A stretch of DNA of 64,000 nt, taken from Stygiobacter electus. Lineage in GTDB: Bacteria > Bacteroidota > Ignavibacteria > Ignavibacteriales > Melioribacteraceae. The notes beneath the pieces were generated by a model, which worked only from the letters and a program-made list of their open reading frames with translations, had not been told where the DNA came from and made no database searches. Where the stretch lies: the NCBI GenBank assembly GCA_029210465.1, contig JARGDL010000001.1:186001-250000 (forward strand), written 5' to 3'. The stretch's first letter is position 1; the number at the start of each line of letters is the position of its first letter. Below are positions 8,773 through 17,341 of this stretch, in pieces. The translations under genes were made by a program, and so were the position numbers.

Positions 8773-10131
8773 ATGAAAACTATTAAAACTTTTTTATTTA
8801 TAACATTATTTACTTCATCTATTTTTTCTCAAATCGATAATGATAAAATTGATTCGATAATTAAATCTTCTTTAACTGAAAATAAAGGTTATAATTGGTT
8901 AAAAGAACTTTGCAATATTGGACCAAGATTAAGCGGCTCAGAAAATTCATTAAAAGCCATCAAATGGGCTGAAACTAAAATGAAATCAATTGGTTTCGAT
9001 TCCGTTTGGCTGCAAAAAGTTTTTGTACCTCATTGGGAACGTGGTAAAATTGAAAAAGCTTTTGTTAGTAATTCAAAAAAGTATTTAAATAAATATTTTA
9101 AAGTAACTGCATTAGGTGGAAGCGTTGCTACACCAATCAATGGAATAACAGGTAAAATTATAGAAGTGAAATCTGTTGAGGAAGTTGCAAAGTTAAATAA
9201 TGCAAAAGGTAAAATAATTTTTTATAACCGCCCTTTTGATAATTCATTAGTAAATACTATGGAAGCTTACGGAAAAGCTGTCGATCAAAGAAGTATTGGT
9301 GCTATTGAAGCGGCTAAAGTTGGGGCTATCGGAGTTATAGTAAGATCCATCCAATCCAATTATGATAACAACCCACATACAGGTGCAATGCGTTATGATG
9401 AAACAATTAATAAAATTCCAGCAGTTGCAATTTCTGTAATTGATGCCGATTTTCTTAGTAAGGCAATTAAAGAAGATGAAAATCTTGAAGTAACTTTAAT
9501 TCTTGATTGTAAAAAATTTGATGATGCTTTATCATATAATGTTATCGGTGAAATTAAAGGCAGTGAGTTTCCGAATGAAATAATTGTTGCTGGAGGACAT
9601 TTTGATAGCTGGGATAAAGGATGCGGCGCACATGACGACGGAGGTGGTTGCATTCAATCAATTGAAGCTGTAGAATTATTCAAGCGATTAAACATTAAAC
9701 CAAAACGAACTTTAAGAACTGTACTTTTCATTAATGAAGAAAATGGTTTGAAAGGAGGAATTGAATATTCAAAGCTTGCTCAATCATTAACTGAAGAACA
9801 CTTAGCTGCAATTGAATCGGATCGTGGAGTTCATTCACCACGAGGATTTTATGTTACTACAGATTCAATTACTTTTAATAAGCTACAAAATTTTTTACCA
9901 TACTTGAACAAAACAAAAATTGATTGGATTAAATTTGGTGGTAGTGGTGCCGATGTTGGACAATTAAAAAATGCTAAAGCACTATTTGGATATGTACCAG
10001 ATGATCAAAGATATATGGATTATCATCATTCTGAAAACGATACTTTTGATAAAGTTAATCCAAGAGAAATGGAATTAGGCACTGCATCAATTTCTATTTT
10101 GATGTATTTGTTAAGTGAAAATGGTCTCTAA
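8773..10131 (+). CDS. Exported M28-family zinc aminopeptidase/carboxypeptidase
   Basis: A 452-residue protein; the start is ATG 8773, with AAAGGA 6 bases upstream. An open frame continues further upstream but runs through the rpmB terminator. Signal peptide ~1-20 (ends IFSQ). A PA-like insert lies around residues 110-240. The M28 metal site is visible: His276 in GGHFDSW, Asp288 in GAHDDGGG, Glu322-Glu323 in INEEN, Asp350 in ESDRG, and His near 423 in YHHSEND. M28 enzymes remove N-terminal amino acids (or C-terminal dipeptides in the carboxypeptidase Q group). Periplasmic or secreted peptide scavenging is likely. It stands alone and is followed by a palindromic intergenic repeat. Confidence 0.93.
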   Translation: MKTIKTFLFITLFTSSIFSQIDNDKIDSIIKSSLTENKGYNWLKELCNIGPRLSGSENSLKAIKWAETKMKSIGFDSVWLQKVFVPHWERGKIEKAFVSNSKKYLNKYFKVTALGGSVATPINGITGKIIEVKSVEEVAKLNNAKGKIIFYNRPFDNSLVNTMEAYGKAVDQRSIGAIEAAKVGAIGVIVRSIQSNYDNNPHTGAMRYDETINKIPAVAISVIDADFLSKAIKEDENLEVTLILDCKKFDDALSYNVIGEIKGSEFPNEIIVAGGHFDSWDKGCGAHDDGGGCIQSIEAVELFKRLNIKPKRTLRTVLFINEENGLKGGIEYSKLAQSLTEEHLAAIESDRGVHSPRGFYVTTDSITFNKLQNFLPYLNKTKIDWIKFGGSGADVGQLKNAKALFGYVPDDQRYMDYHHSENDTFDKVNPREMELGTASISILMYLLSENGL

Positions 10132-10136
10132 TATAA

Positions 10137-10183
10137 GTCACCCTTCGACAAGCCTGACTGCCGTCAAGCAGGCTCAGGGTGAC
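10137..10183. repeat. Intergenic palindrome, copy 1 (GTCACCCT..AGGGTGAC)
   Basis: Outer arms GTCACCCT and AGGGTGAC, inner arms AGCCTG and CAGGCT. Read on the minus strand it has the order TGAGC after the left arm and GTCGAA before the right arm, the same layout as the copies near 34731 and 34773. It directly follows the peptidase stop codon. Confidence 0.85.
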
Positions 10184-10222
10184 AAAATTTATATATTCTT
10201 TTTATTTTTTTGATTATTTATA

Positions 10223-10262
10223 TCACCATTTTTTACTGAGATAAACTCAGTACTAAGGGTGA
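10223..10262. repeat. Small nested palindrome between convergent genes
   Basis: The inner hairpin ACTGAG-ATAAA-CTCAGT (10235-10251) is flanked by TCACC (10223) and GGGTGA (10257). It may be a decayed relative of the neighbouring GTCACCC palindrome. It lies between the 3' ends of the M28 peptidase and the DUF6600-like gene, so a terminator role is possible, though no U-tract follows. Confidence 0.55.
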
Positions 10263-10284
10263 CACTTATGATAACTTTATTTTA

Positions 10285-11487
10285 TTATCTTCTTCTATCT
10301 GAAGAACGATTAGATTCTCTTGAAGAATTTCTTTCAACATTTCCTCTACTTTCGCTTCTTCCAGAATTTCCTTCTGCTCTAAAAGTTGGTCTTTCAATAT
10401 TTCTATCAGATCTTGGTTCAGCTCTTCGTTCATAATTTCTATCGAATTCTCTTTCATTTCTTGGTTGACGATACTCTCTATTTTCATAATTCCTATTATT
10501 ATTTCTTTTTGATTCAATTTGAGTTGGAAAATCTTGATTTTTTCTCTCGGAATTTTCTCTATTGCTTCTGAAGGTTTCTTTTTCTCTTATATTTATATCT
10601 TCATAATTATTTCTTGAACGTTCAATTTTATCTTTATTTTCGGAACGTGTTACGGTTGGTAAAGTAATTTTATCTCTTTCAAGTGTAGTTGTTCTTTCAG
10701 CTCTTTTTACTTCAAATCTTTCATTTGAATTTCTTTCAAAATCTCTTTCGGTTGGTCTATATACAATAACTCTGTCATTATTTTCTCTTCTGAATTTTTC
10801 AAAATCATTTCTATCATTTACAGTTCTAATTTCTCTTTCGGCAATTCTGTAACCAGCTTTTCGTTCAATAAAATCTCTATCAACACCAGCATTAATAATT
10901 CTATCTCTATCAAAATAATAATTGTTTCTGTATTTAGTTTTACCGAAGATTCTTTCAATTCTTCTATTGTCAATTAAATAGTAATCAATTCTGTGATCAC
11001 AAAATCTTCTGTAAGGAACAAAATTCCACCAGTAATAACTTGATGACCAACCAATTGAAAATCTAATTCCAAATGAGATATGAAAAGAAGCGTAAGGAGG
11101 AAGTGGTGCCCAACCGATATAATCATCACTATAACGCCATTCTACCCATGCTGGTCCCCATTCATAATCCGGTATCCAAATCCAACCATAATAGTCATCG
11201 AAATACCATCTGCCATAGTGGTAAACAGCCCAACCAAAAGGTTCATATGAATCCCAATACCAACCATAAGCTGTCCAAATCCATCTTCCACGGGTGTATG
11301 GTTTCCACGAATGTGATACATAAGCTGGTCGCCAAGCATATAAATCTCTATCGATTTCAATCCATTCACCATAATTTCTTAAAGATGAGTAAAAGAAACC
11401 AAAGTTTACATTAAGTTCAGGTTTTGCATTTATTTCACTTAATGCGAGTATCATTATGAAAACGATTAAACTAAATATTTTTTTCAT
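10285..11487 (-). CDS. Exported DUF6600-like Trp/Tyr-rich protein with Arg/Glu/Asn-rich tail
   Basis: A 400-residue protein with a signal peptide (1-21). Residues ~35-150 are extremely rich in Trp, Tyr and Gly with the pattern YGEWI, WRP, WKPYTRGRW, YGWYW, GWAVYHYGRW, GWIWIPDYEWGPAWVEWR and IGWAPLPP; this matches DUF6600, a domain of unknown function in envelope proteins. From ~180 onward the chain is low-complexity (Arg, Glu, Asn, Ser), strongly charged and probably disordered, ending in RRR. The tail could bind nucleic acid, LPS or another polyanion, but nothing proves it. ATG start with GAGG 7 bases upstream. It stands alone on this strand. Confidence 0.75.
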   Translation of the reverse strand: MKKIFSLIVFIMILALSEINAKPELNVNFGFFYSSLRNYGEWIEIDRDLYAWRPAYVSHSWKPYTRGRWIWTAYGWYWDSYEPFGWAVYHYGRWYFDDYYGWIWIPDYEWGPAWVEWRYSDDYIGWAPLPPYASFHISFGIRFSIGWSSSYYWWNFVPYRRFCDHRIDYYLIDNRRIERIFGKTKYRNNYYFDRDRIINAGVDRDFIERKAGYRIAEREIRTVNDRNDFEKFRRENNDRVIVYRPTERDFERNSNERFEVKRAERTTTLERDKITLPTVTRSENKDKIERSRNNYEDINIREKETFRSNRENSERKNQDFPTQIESKRNNNRNYENREYRQPRNEREFDRNYERRAEPRSDRNIERPTFRAEGNSGRSESRGNVERNSSRESNRSSDRRR

Positions 11488-11632
11488 TGTGAACCTCAGT
11501 TTGTTTTTATCTGTTAAACCAATTTACATGCCATAGAAAGTTATATTTTTTAATTTTATTTCAATGAAATATTTTTCTATGTATGAATCAATAAACAATT
11601 TTTTCATTTTATTAGACATTAAAAGGTGAATG

Positions 11633-12241
11633 ATGAGCAATTATGAATTAATTAAAAGTAAGTTAGCACAATCAAATTCTTATTCGGAATATTTCGATCA
11701 ATTTAAGAAAAAAGCCGAGTCAAACGATTTTTCAATTTTATCAGAAACTGATAAAGAACATTTTACATATATTAAATTAAATTTACAACGTAGCAGTAGA
11801 ATACATAAAACATATAAACCAAGTGATGAAATAAAAAATTTTATCTCTAAAATTATTGATAATCAATTATGGATTTTAATTACGGAAGAATGGTGTGGCG
11901 ATTCAGCCCAGATAGTTCCATACATTTACGAAATTTCAAAATTAAATTCGTTAATAGACTTAAAAATTTTCAAGCGAGATTCAAATTTAGATTTGATGGA
12001 ATTGTATTTAACCAATGGGACACGAAGCATTCCCAAACTTATTGTTTTTGATAAAACTGGGAATGAATTATTTACTTGGGGACCAAGACCAAAAGAGGCA
12101 CAAGAACTAATTAATAAGCTTAAATTAGAAGGTAAAACAAAAGATGAATTTATTGAGCAGCTTCATATTTGGTATGCAAAAGATCGTGGAAAATCTTTAG
12201 AGAAAGAAATGATTGATCGTTTATCAAATGTTATTTATTAA
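11633..12241 (+). CDS. Thioredoxin-like protein with a single-Cys WCGD site
   Basis: A 202-residue cytoplasmic protein. The thioredoxin fold spans about residues 70-170: a strand WILITEEW, then WCGDSAQ in place of WCGPC, and cis-proline RSIPKLIVF. This is the Thioredoxin_9-type family; the second cysteine is replaced, so it cannot form the usual CXXC disulfide and may act by a monothiol route or only bind. Two ATGs are adjacent (11630, 11633); the second is 4 bases after AGGTG and is preferred. Its 3' end overlaps the convergent TonB-domain gene by 11 bp. Confidence 0.85.
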   Translation: MSNYELIKSKLAQSNSYSEYFDQFKKKAESNDFSILSETDKEHFTYIKLNLQRSSRIHKTYKPSDEIKNFISKIIDNQLWILITEEWCGDSAQIVPYIYEISKLNSLIDLKIFKRDSNLDLMELYLTNGTRSIPKLIVFDKTGNELFTWGPRPKEAQELINKLKLEGKTKDEFIEQLHIWYAKDRGKSLEKEMIDRLSNVIY

Positions 12242-13298
12242 AGTCATAACTAAATGGGAAATTGATTAAAAATTTAGTCTCAATTGATTTCCCATTTTTC
12301 TTTGCAACTGTGAATTTTGATTTTTTTAATGATTCTTCTACTTGTTGATCGCAGCCATATCCAACGCCAGAAATAATTTTAGAATGAATAATATTCCCTT
12401 CTAAATTTACGGTTGCTTCAATAACTATCATTCCTTTAACTTTTAATACTTTTGCAACATTTGGTATCTCAATTCTTGAATAAATTGTTTGCAAATCATC
12501 AAATGGTTTTGGACATTCATCAGCATCACATATAATTGTTATATTTTCAACAAATTTGTTTTCATTTTTTATGTCAGTTGAAATTATATTTTCTTTTTTG
12601 GGGAGAGAAAATGTTAATTCAAGCTCTAATTCAGATTGTACAAATTTATCATTTAATCTTGCAGGCATAAATTTAGTTTGTTGCAAAACTCGAAGAGCTT
12701 CTTCATCACAACCCAAGCCTAAACTTTTCAAAACTTTATTATTTAAAATATTTCCCGTTTCACTGATTGTTAAAAGAATTTTCACTTTACCTTCAAGACC
12801 ATATTTAATTGCATCGTCAGGGTAAATAATTTTAGATTGAATTTCCTCTATGCCGCCAATTGGGTAAGCCTCTTTAAAAATATCTTTAGATTTCTCGACA
12901 ATTTTTTCTATTGTTTTAAATTTTTCTTCAGAAAATTTTTGCTCTTTAATCATAATTCCATTTTGGTAACTTAGAATGGATAATAATTGTCCTTCATTAC
13001 TGTAACTTTTTTCATCTCCATCTTTAATTCCATTATTTACATAAAATTCTTTTTTTAGGTTTCCATTTTCATAAAATTCTTTCACCCAGCCGTTTAAAAT
13101 TCCACGACTAAAATTTTGTTCAAGTTTTTCATTGCCATTTTCATAATAGTAAATTGATTTACCATCAAGAATATCATTGATGTATGAAATCTCACTCTTT
13201 ATATTTTTGTTTGGATAATATGATTTAATTATACCAGTTTGAGAAAATGATATTTGAGTTGCTAAAAGAAAATATAATATGAAAATTTTTTTATGCAT
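12231..13298 (-). CDS. Exported YwqK-repeat protein with two TonB C-terminal domains
   Basis: About 355 residues. The start chosen is the ATG at 13298, one base after the stop of the upstream yjbQ gene; it yields a clean signal peptide (MHKKIFILYFLLATQISFSQ), whereas a longer frame would overlap yjbQ. Residues ~22-120 are MORN/YwqK-type repeats (YYENGN, FYENGNLKKEFY). Two TonB-C-like domains follow, each with the pattern YP..A...GLEGKV / V.V.GMIVIEATV, a conserved GxGCD..A or V, and a C-terminal F.PA(R/K). The protein has no N-terminal transmembrane helix and no Pro-rich spacer, so it is probably periplasmic rather than a classical ExbBD-driven TonB. Confidence 0.82.
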   Translation of the reverse strand: MHKKIFILYFLLATQISFSQTGIIKSYYPNKNIKSEISYINDILDGKSIYYYENGNEKLEQNFSRGILNGWVKEFYENGNLKKEFYVNNGIKDGDEKSYSNEGQLLSILSYQNGIMIKEQKFSEEKFKTIEKIVEKSKDIFKEAYPIGGIEEIQSKIIYPDDAIKYGLEGKVKILLTISETGNILNNKVLKSLGLGCDEEALRVLQQTKFMPARLNDKFVQSELELELTFSLPKKENIISTDIKNENKFVENITIICDADECPKPFDDLQTIYSRIEIPNVAKVLKVKGMIVIEATVNLEGNIIHSKIISGVGYGCDQQVEESLKKSKFTVAKKNGKSIETKFLINFPFSYDFNK

Positions 13299-13299
13299 T

Positions 13300-13722
13300 T
13301 TATTCACCAAATATTGTAACAACAATTTTTCTATTACCACCGTAATTTCGATGTTCGCAAAGATAAATACCTTGCCAAGTACCTAAATTAAATCTGCCAT
13401 TTGAAATTGGAATATTAAGTGAAGTGCCAATTAAAGTTGATTTAATATGAGAAGTCATATCGTCTAAACCTTCATAAGTATGCTCATAATATTTTGCATC
13501 ACTTTCTGGAACAATTTTATTGAAGTATTTTTCCATATCAGATCGAACAGTTGGATCTGCATTTTCATTGATTGTCAAAGATGCTGATGTATGTTTAATA
13601 AAAATATTCGCAATGCCAACTTTGATTTGTTTTATTTCAGTTATATGTGAAATTATCTCATCGGTTATTAAATGAATACCACGTGATTTTGGTCTAAGAG
13701 TAATTTCTTTTTGAATAAACAT
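13300..13722 (-). CDS. yjbQ: YjbQ family protein (UPF0047)
   Basis: 140 residues, the normal length for this trimeric family. Motifs: IKHTSASLTINENAD, a central DDMTSHIKS, the GTWQGIYL loop and the final HRNYGGNRKIVV with conserved His/Arg. The family has weak thiamine-phosphate synthase activity in some members, but the physiological role is unsettled. It sits 4 bp downstream of ogt and 1 bp upstream of the TonB-domain gene, all on one strand, so one operon is likely. Confidence 0.9.
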   Translation of the reverse strand: MFIQKEITLRPKSRGIHLITDEIISHITEIKQIKVGIANIFIKHTSASLTINENADPTVRSDMEKYFNKIVPESDAKYYEHTYEGLDDMTSHIKSTLIGTSLNIPISNGRFNLGTWQGIYLCEHRNYGGNRKIVVTIFGE

Positions 13723-13726
13723 AGAG

Positions 13727-14224
13727 TTAAAATAAAGTTAATGAACCTTTAGTAATTGATAATTCGAAATCAATCAACCATCTTTTTTTATCCAAACCTG
13801 CAGAGTAGCCAACCAACTTTCCATTTTTACCGATTACTCGATGACATGGAATAATTATAACAAAAGGGTTTTTACTATTCGCATTTGCAACTGCACGAAT
13901 TTTCTTTTTGCTTCCTATCATTCCAGAAAATTTTTCGTAACTAATTAGAGAGCCAAATTGAATTTTTTGTAAACTTAACCAAACATAATTTTGAAAATCA
14001 GTACCATTTAACTTAAGCGGTAGTTCAAATGATTTTCTTTTTCCTGAAAAATATTCTTCTAATTGTTCTTTTGTTGTTTTGCATAAATCATTTTCGTTTT
14101 GTTCGCAAATGTTATCAGAAAATTTAACAGATAAGACATATTCATCATTAGCTTCGATTATTAAATTACCAATTGGTGAAGAGAAATTAGAAAAATATTT
14201 TTTTTCAGTTAAAAATCCATTCAT
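13727..14224 (-). CDS. ogt: Methylated-DNA-protein cysteine methyltransferase
   Basis: A 165-residue suicide enzyme that removes O6-alkyl groups from guanine. The acceptor Cys127 lies in IIIPCHRVIG, preceded by the Asn/Arg finger region RAVANANSKNP and followed by VGYSAGLDKKRWL. It lacks the AdaA N-terminal zinc domain, so it is a stand-alone Ogt/AGT. It is 11 bp downstream of the hybrid histidine kinase gene and 4 bp upstream of yjbQ. Confidence 0.95.
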   Translation of the reverse strand: MNGFLTEKKYFSNFSSPIGNLIIEANDEYVLSVKFSDNICEQNENDLCKTTKEQLEEYFSGKRKSFELPLKLNGTDFQNYVWLSLQKIQFGSLISYEKFSGMIGSKKKIRAVANANSKNPFVIIIPCHRVIGKNGKLVGYSAGLDKKRWLIDFELSITKGSLTLF

Positions 14225-14235
14225 TGTGAAAATAA

Positions 14236-17200
14236 TTATACTTGAAAAAGATTTTTAAGCGATTCAATTATTTTTTCGCGAAGCAATGGTTTAGGAACAA
14301 AATCAGCAAATCCGGCTGAAACAAATCTTTCTTTAGCACCTGGTTGAACATAAGCAGTGGTTGCAATGATAGGAACATTTTTGTAGCCAGGCATTTTTTG
14401 GATAATTCTTAAAGCATCAAGACCATTATATTCACCTTGAAGATTAATATCCATCAAAATAAAATCAAATTTTTTGGCTTTTAGCAAAGGAACAGCAGAT
14501 TCGAAACTTGATGCAAATTCTATATTTTTCAAATCTTTCATCTGAACTTTGAAAAGGACTTGTGAATCAATTTGATCTTCAAGATATAAGCAAGATAAAT
14601 TGGAAATATCAAAATCGATTTTCTTTTTCTGTACTTCAGGTTCTAAATTTTCTAATGTTGGAGTCAATTTAGCTTTTCGAATTTCAGAAATTTCAACAGG
14701 TTTAACTACTTCCACCTCAGCATTAATTTTTTCAGCGACTTCAAATTTTAATGGGAAGATAAGTGCAAACTCTTTTATTTCAGCTCCTGATGTAATATTA
14801 CTTTTTTTAACTGATAATAGATTAATTAATTTTTTCGCAAGCATAATTGAAAATCGTGAAAAGCCATAATTTCTTCTTGTAGCTGTTTCTTCTTCAGTGA
14901 ATATTTCTAAAAATGCTTTTAATAAAAATGGAGTAATTCCATCAGTTTTATCTTTAATGCCAATTGCCGCATAATTATCATTGTAAATTGATGCAGATAA
15001 ATAAATTGATTTTTCTTTCGTTATTTGAATAGCAAATTTTAAGAATAGACTTAATAGATAAATAAATTTTTGTTTATCGGTTTCTATAATTAATGAAGAA
15101 GAAATTTTTCCATATTGAATTTCAATTTTTTTTGCTTCAGCTGATTTTTTAACAGAATCTTTAACTTCTTCGAGTATTTCTACAAATTTCATTTCTTCTG
15201 TTCTGAACTTAACAATCTTTTGTTCAAGTTGAGAGTACTCAACAGCATTATCCATTATCTGTAACAAGATTTTTTGATTTTCTTTTATTATTTCAATCGC
15301 TTCTTTCTGTTCATCATTTGGATTATCAATGCTCTCTCCTAATTCTTGTGTAAATCCTAATATAACATTTAAAGGAGTTAATATTTCATGAAACATATTT
15401 GAAAGAAATGCAGTATCTATTTTTTCTGTTTCATCAATTTGAGCTGTCTTTAAATCTTTTGGAGTCTCTTCTTCAATAAATTTAATTATAAAACAAAACG
15501 ATTCAATTTCACCATTGTAATTTTTAATTGGTGCAGCAATTAAGTTTGCTTTTTGAAAACCCGATTCAGGTTTTTTAATTTCTACTTCTGATGAATATGA
15601 TTTTGGCAAACTTGAGTGAAAGACATTTTTATTTATTTCACCACGTTTATCATCATTTAGTAAAGAAATAAATGAAGAGTTTTCTAATTCTCTTTTTGGA
15701 TAACCTAATTTTTTAATTCCATTTTCATTTATATCTTTAATAAAACCATCTTTATCAGTGATGATTAAAATATCCGATGTATTTTCATAAACTGTTTCTA
15801 ATAATTGTTGTTTCTTTTTAGTTTCTATTTGGTCTGAAATATTACGAACTAAATTTAAATGTGCTTTCCTATTGTTAAATTCAACTTGCGTTCTTCTTAA
15901 TTCTACGAAGACAGACTCACCATTGCTTTTTTTATGCCTCCAAGGACCGCTAAATGATTTAGATAAAGATTTACTATCAGAAGTTTCAATTAATGTTTGA
16001 ATATCTTCCGGAGCATATAAATCAGTTAAATCCATATTTAAAAATTCGTTCCTCTTGTAGCCATAAAGTTTTAATGCTTGCTCATTAACTTCAAGAAATT
16101 TTAGATTTTCAATATCATAAATAAACATTGGTTCAGGTGTAAGTTCGATTAGCGCATCATACATCAAAGCTTTTTTTTCTTTTTCAATTGATTTTTCTTC
16201 AAAATCTTTAACAATAATTTGTATGAACTTGTTTTGATTTATTTCAGATTTAAGTAAAGATATTTCGGTCTTTAATTTTATCTTTTGGCTAAAGTTGAAA
16301 GAAAAGTGAACTTCAGTTTGAGTTTCCAGCTCGATAAAATTTTTGATTTTATCAACTACTTCATTTTCAAAAATTTTTTCTATGGAATCGTTAATTAAAT
16401 CAACCTTTTCACCAAGAGAAAATGTTTTTAAGAATTCATTCGTGTAATATTTGATCTTTAATTCATAATCTACAATACAAACAGAAAGTGGAATGAATTT
16501 TAAAAAGTCATCACTAGTTTTTTCTATGATTTCGTTTGTAATTTTTTTGTCCAAAGAAAATCCAATTAAAGCAACTACATTTTTATCAACATCAAGTAAT
16601 GGAATTTGAACAATAGAATAACTTTTAGAATTTACCAATGAAAAATTTTCAATAATTATCGGATTATTGGAAGCTTTAATGTATAAATCAACACTTTCCA
16701 TTAAAGAAGATATACTTTTAGGAAGAAGATCAGATTGAATTTTATTTTCAACTTGAGAAATATTTAATCCTAAAAACTCACAAAATTTTTCATTAACTAT
16801 TAGTAAGTTTCCATTTATATCTTTTATCCAGAAAAGATTTTCAATTTCATTTATGTTCTTTTGAAATTTTGCTTTTTCTATAAACGAAAAAGGGAAAGAT
16901 AATTTGACTTTGTCGATTAACTTTTTGATTTGTGGAGATAATTCAAGTTCCTTTAAATTAGCTGTTGTAAGTCTAAGCTTTTTAAAATCAGAAAAGTCCT
17001 CAGATTCTTTTTTACTTTCAAAAGTTATCAAATAGTAAACATTATTTTCACTTTTAAGTTGTGAAAAATAAATTCTAATGTTTTCAGAAATTTCATCATA
17101 ATAGACATTAAAAGTATCATAGACAGTAGTTCCAAGTTTTGAAATTTTGTTGAAAAGATTTTCTACTACTTGTTTTTGTTCTTCATTTAAAATATCTAAA

Positions 17201-17340
17201 AAATTTTGATGAGGTTTAATTTGAGGAAATATTTTCTTAATTGCAGAATTAATTGCAATAATTCTTAATGATTTATCAACAATTATTGATGAACCCTTAA
17301 AATCGAAACTAACTTCTTTTGTTTTAAAATCATTTTCCAT
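14236..17340 (-). CDS. Five-PAS hybrid sensor kinase/response regulator with degenerate ATPase domain
   Basis: A 1034-residue soluble protein. Five PAS-like segments can be placed at about 12-100, 165-265, 280-380, 395-500 and 515-620. The HisKA helix carries His651 in NMFHEILTPLN. The following HATPase region (740-865) is badly degraded: the N box reads YLLSLFLKFA without Asn, the G1 position reads DKTDGIT, and the G2 position reads RNYGFSRFS. By contrast the receiver (915-1034) is intact, with Glu921/Asp922, phospho-acceptor Asp964 in LMDINL, TTA (994-996) and Lys1017. It probably cannot autophosphorylate and may accept phosphate from another kinase. It begins 1 bp after the FnIII lipoprotein gene. 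Confidence 0.9.
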   Translation of the reverse strand: MENDFKTKEVSFDFKGSSIIVDKSLRIIAINSAIKKIFPQIKPHQNFLDILNEEQKQVVENLFNKISKLGTTVYDTFNVYYDEISENIRIYFSQLKSENNVYYLITFESKKESEDFSDFKKLRLTTANLKELELSPQIKKLIDKVKLSFPFSFIEKAKFQKNINEIENLFWIKDINGNLLIVNEKFCEFLGLNISQVENKIQSDLLPKSISSLMESVDLYIKASNNPIIIENFSLVNSKSYSIVQIPLLDVDKNVVALIGFSLDKKITNEIIEKTSDDFLKFIPLSVCIVDYELKIKYYTNEFLKTFSLGEKVDLINDSIEKIFENEVVDKIKNFIELETQTEVHFSFNFSQKIKLKTEISLLKSEINQNKFIQIIVKDFEEKSIEKEKKALMYDALIELTPEPMFIYDIENLKFLEVNEQALKLYGYKRNEFLNMDLTDLYAPEDIQTLIETSDSKSLSKSFSGPWRHKKSNGESVFVELRRTQVEFNNRKAHLNLVRNISDQIETKKKQQLLETVYENTSDILIITDKDGFIKDINENGIKKLGYPKRELENSSFISLLNDDKRGEINKNVFHSSLPKSYSSEVEIKKPESGFQKANLIAAPIKNYNGEIESFCFIIKFIEEETPKDLKTAQIDETEKIDTAFLSNMFHEILTPLNVILGFTQELGESIDNPNDEQKEAIEIIKENQKILLQIMDNAVEYSQLEQKIVKFRTEEMKFVEILEEVKDSVKKSAEAKKIEIQYGKISSSLIIETDKQKFIYLLSLFLKFAIQITKEKSIYLSASIYNDNYAAIGIKDKTDGITPFLLKAFLEIFTEEETATRRNYGFSRFSIMLAKKLINLLSVKKSNITSGAEIKEFALIFPLKFEVAEKINAEVEVVKPVEISEIRKAKLTPTLENLEPEVQKKKIDFDISNLSCLYLEDQIDSQVLFKVQMKDLKNIEFASSFESAVPLLKAKKFDFILMDINLQGEYNGLDALRIIQKMPGYKNVPIIATTAYVQPGAKERFVSAGFADFVPKPLLREKIIESLKNLFQV

Positions 17341-17341
17341 T

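Noticed and set aside
10266..10571. Extra small proteins opposite the DUF6600-like tail
   Set aside because: Low-complexity shadow frames created by the Arg/Glu/Asn-rich codons of the real gene.
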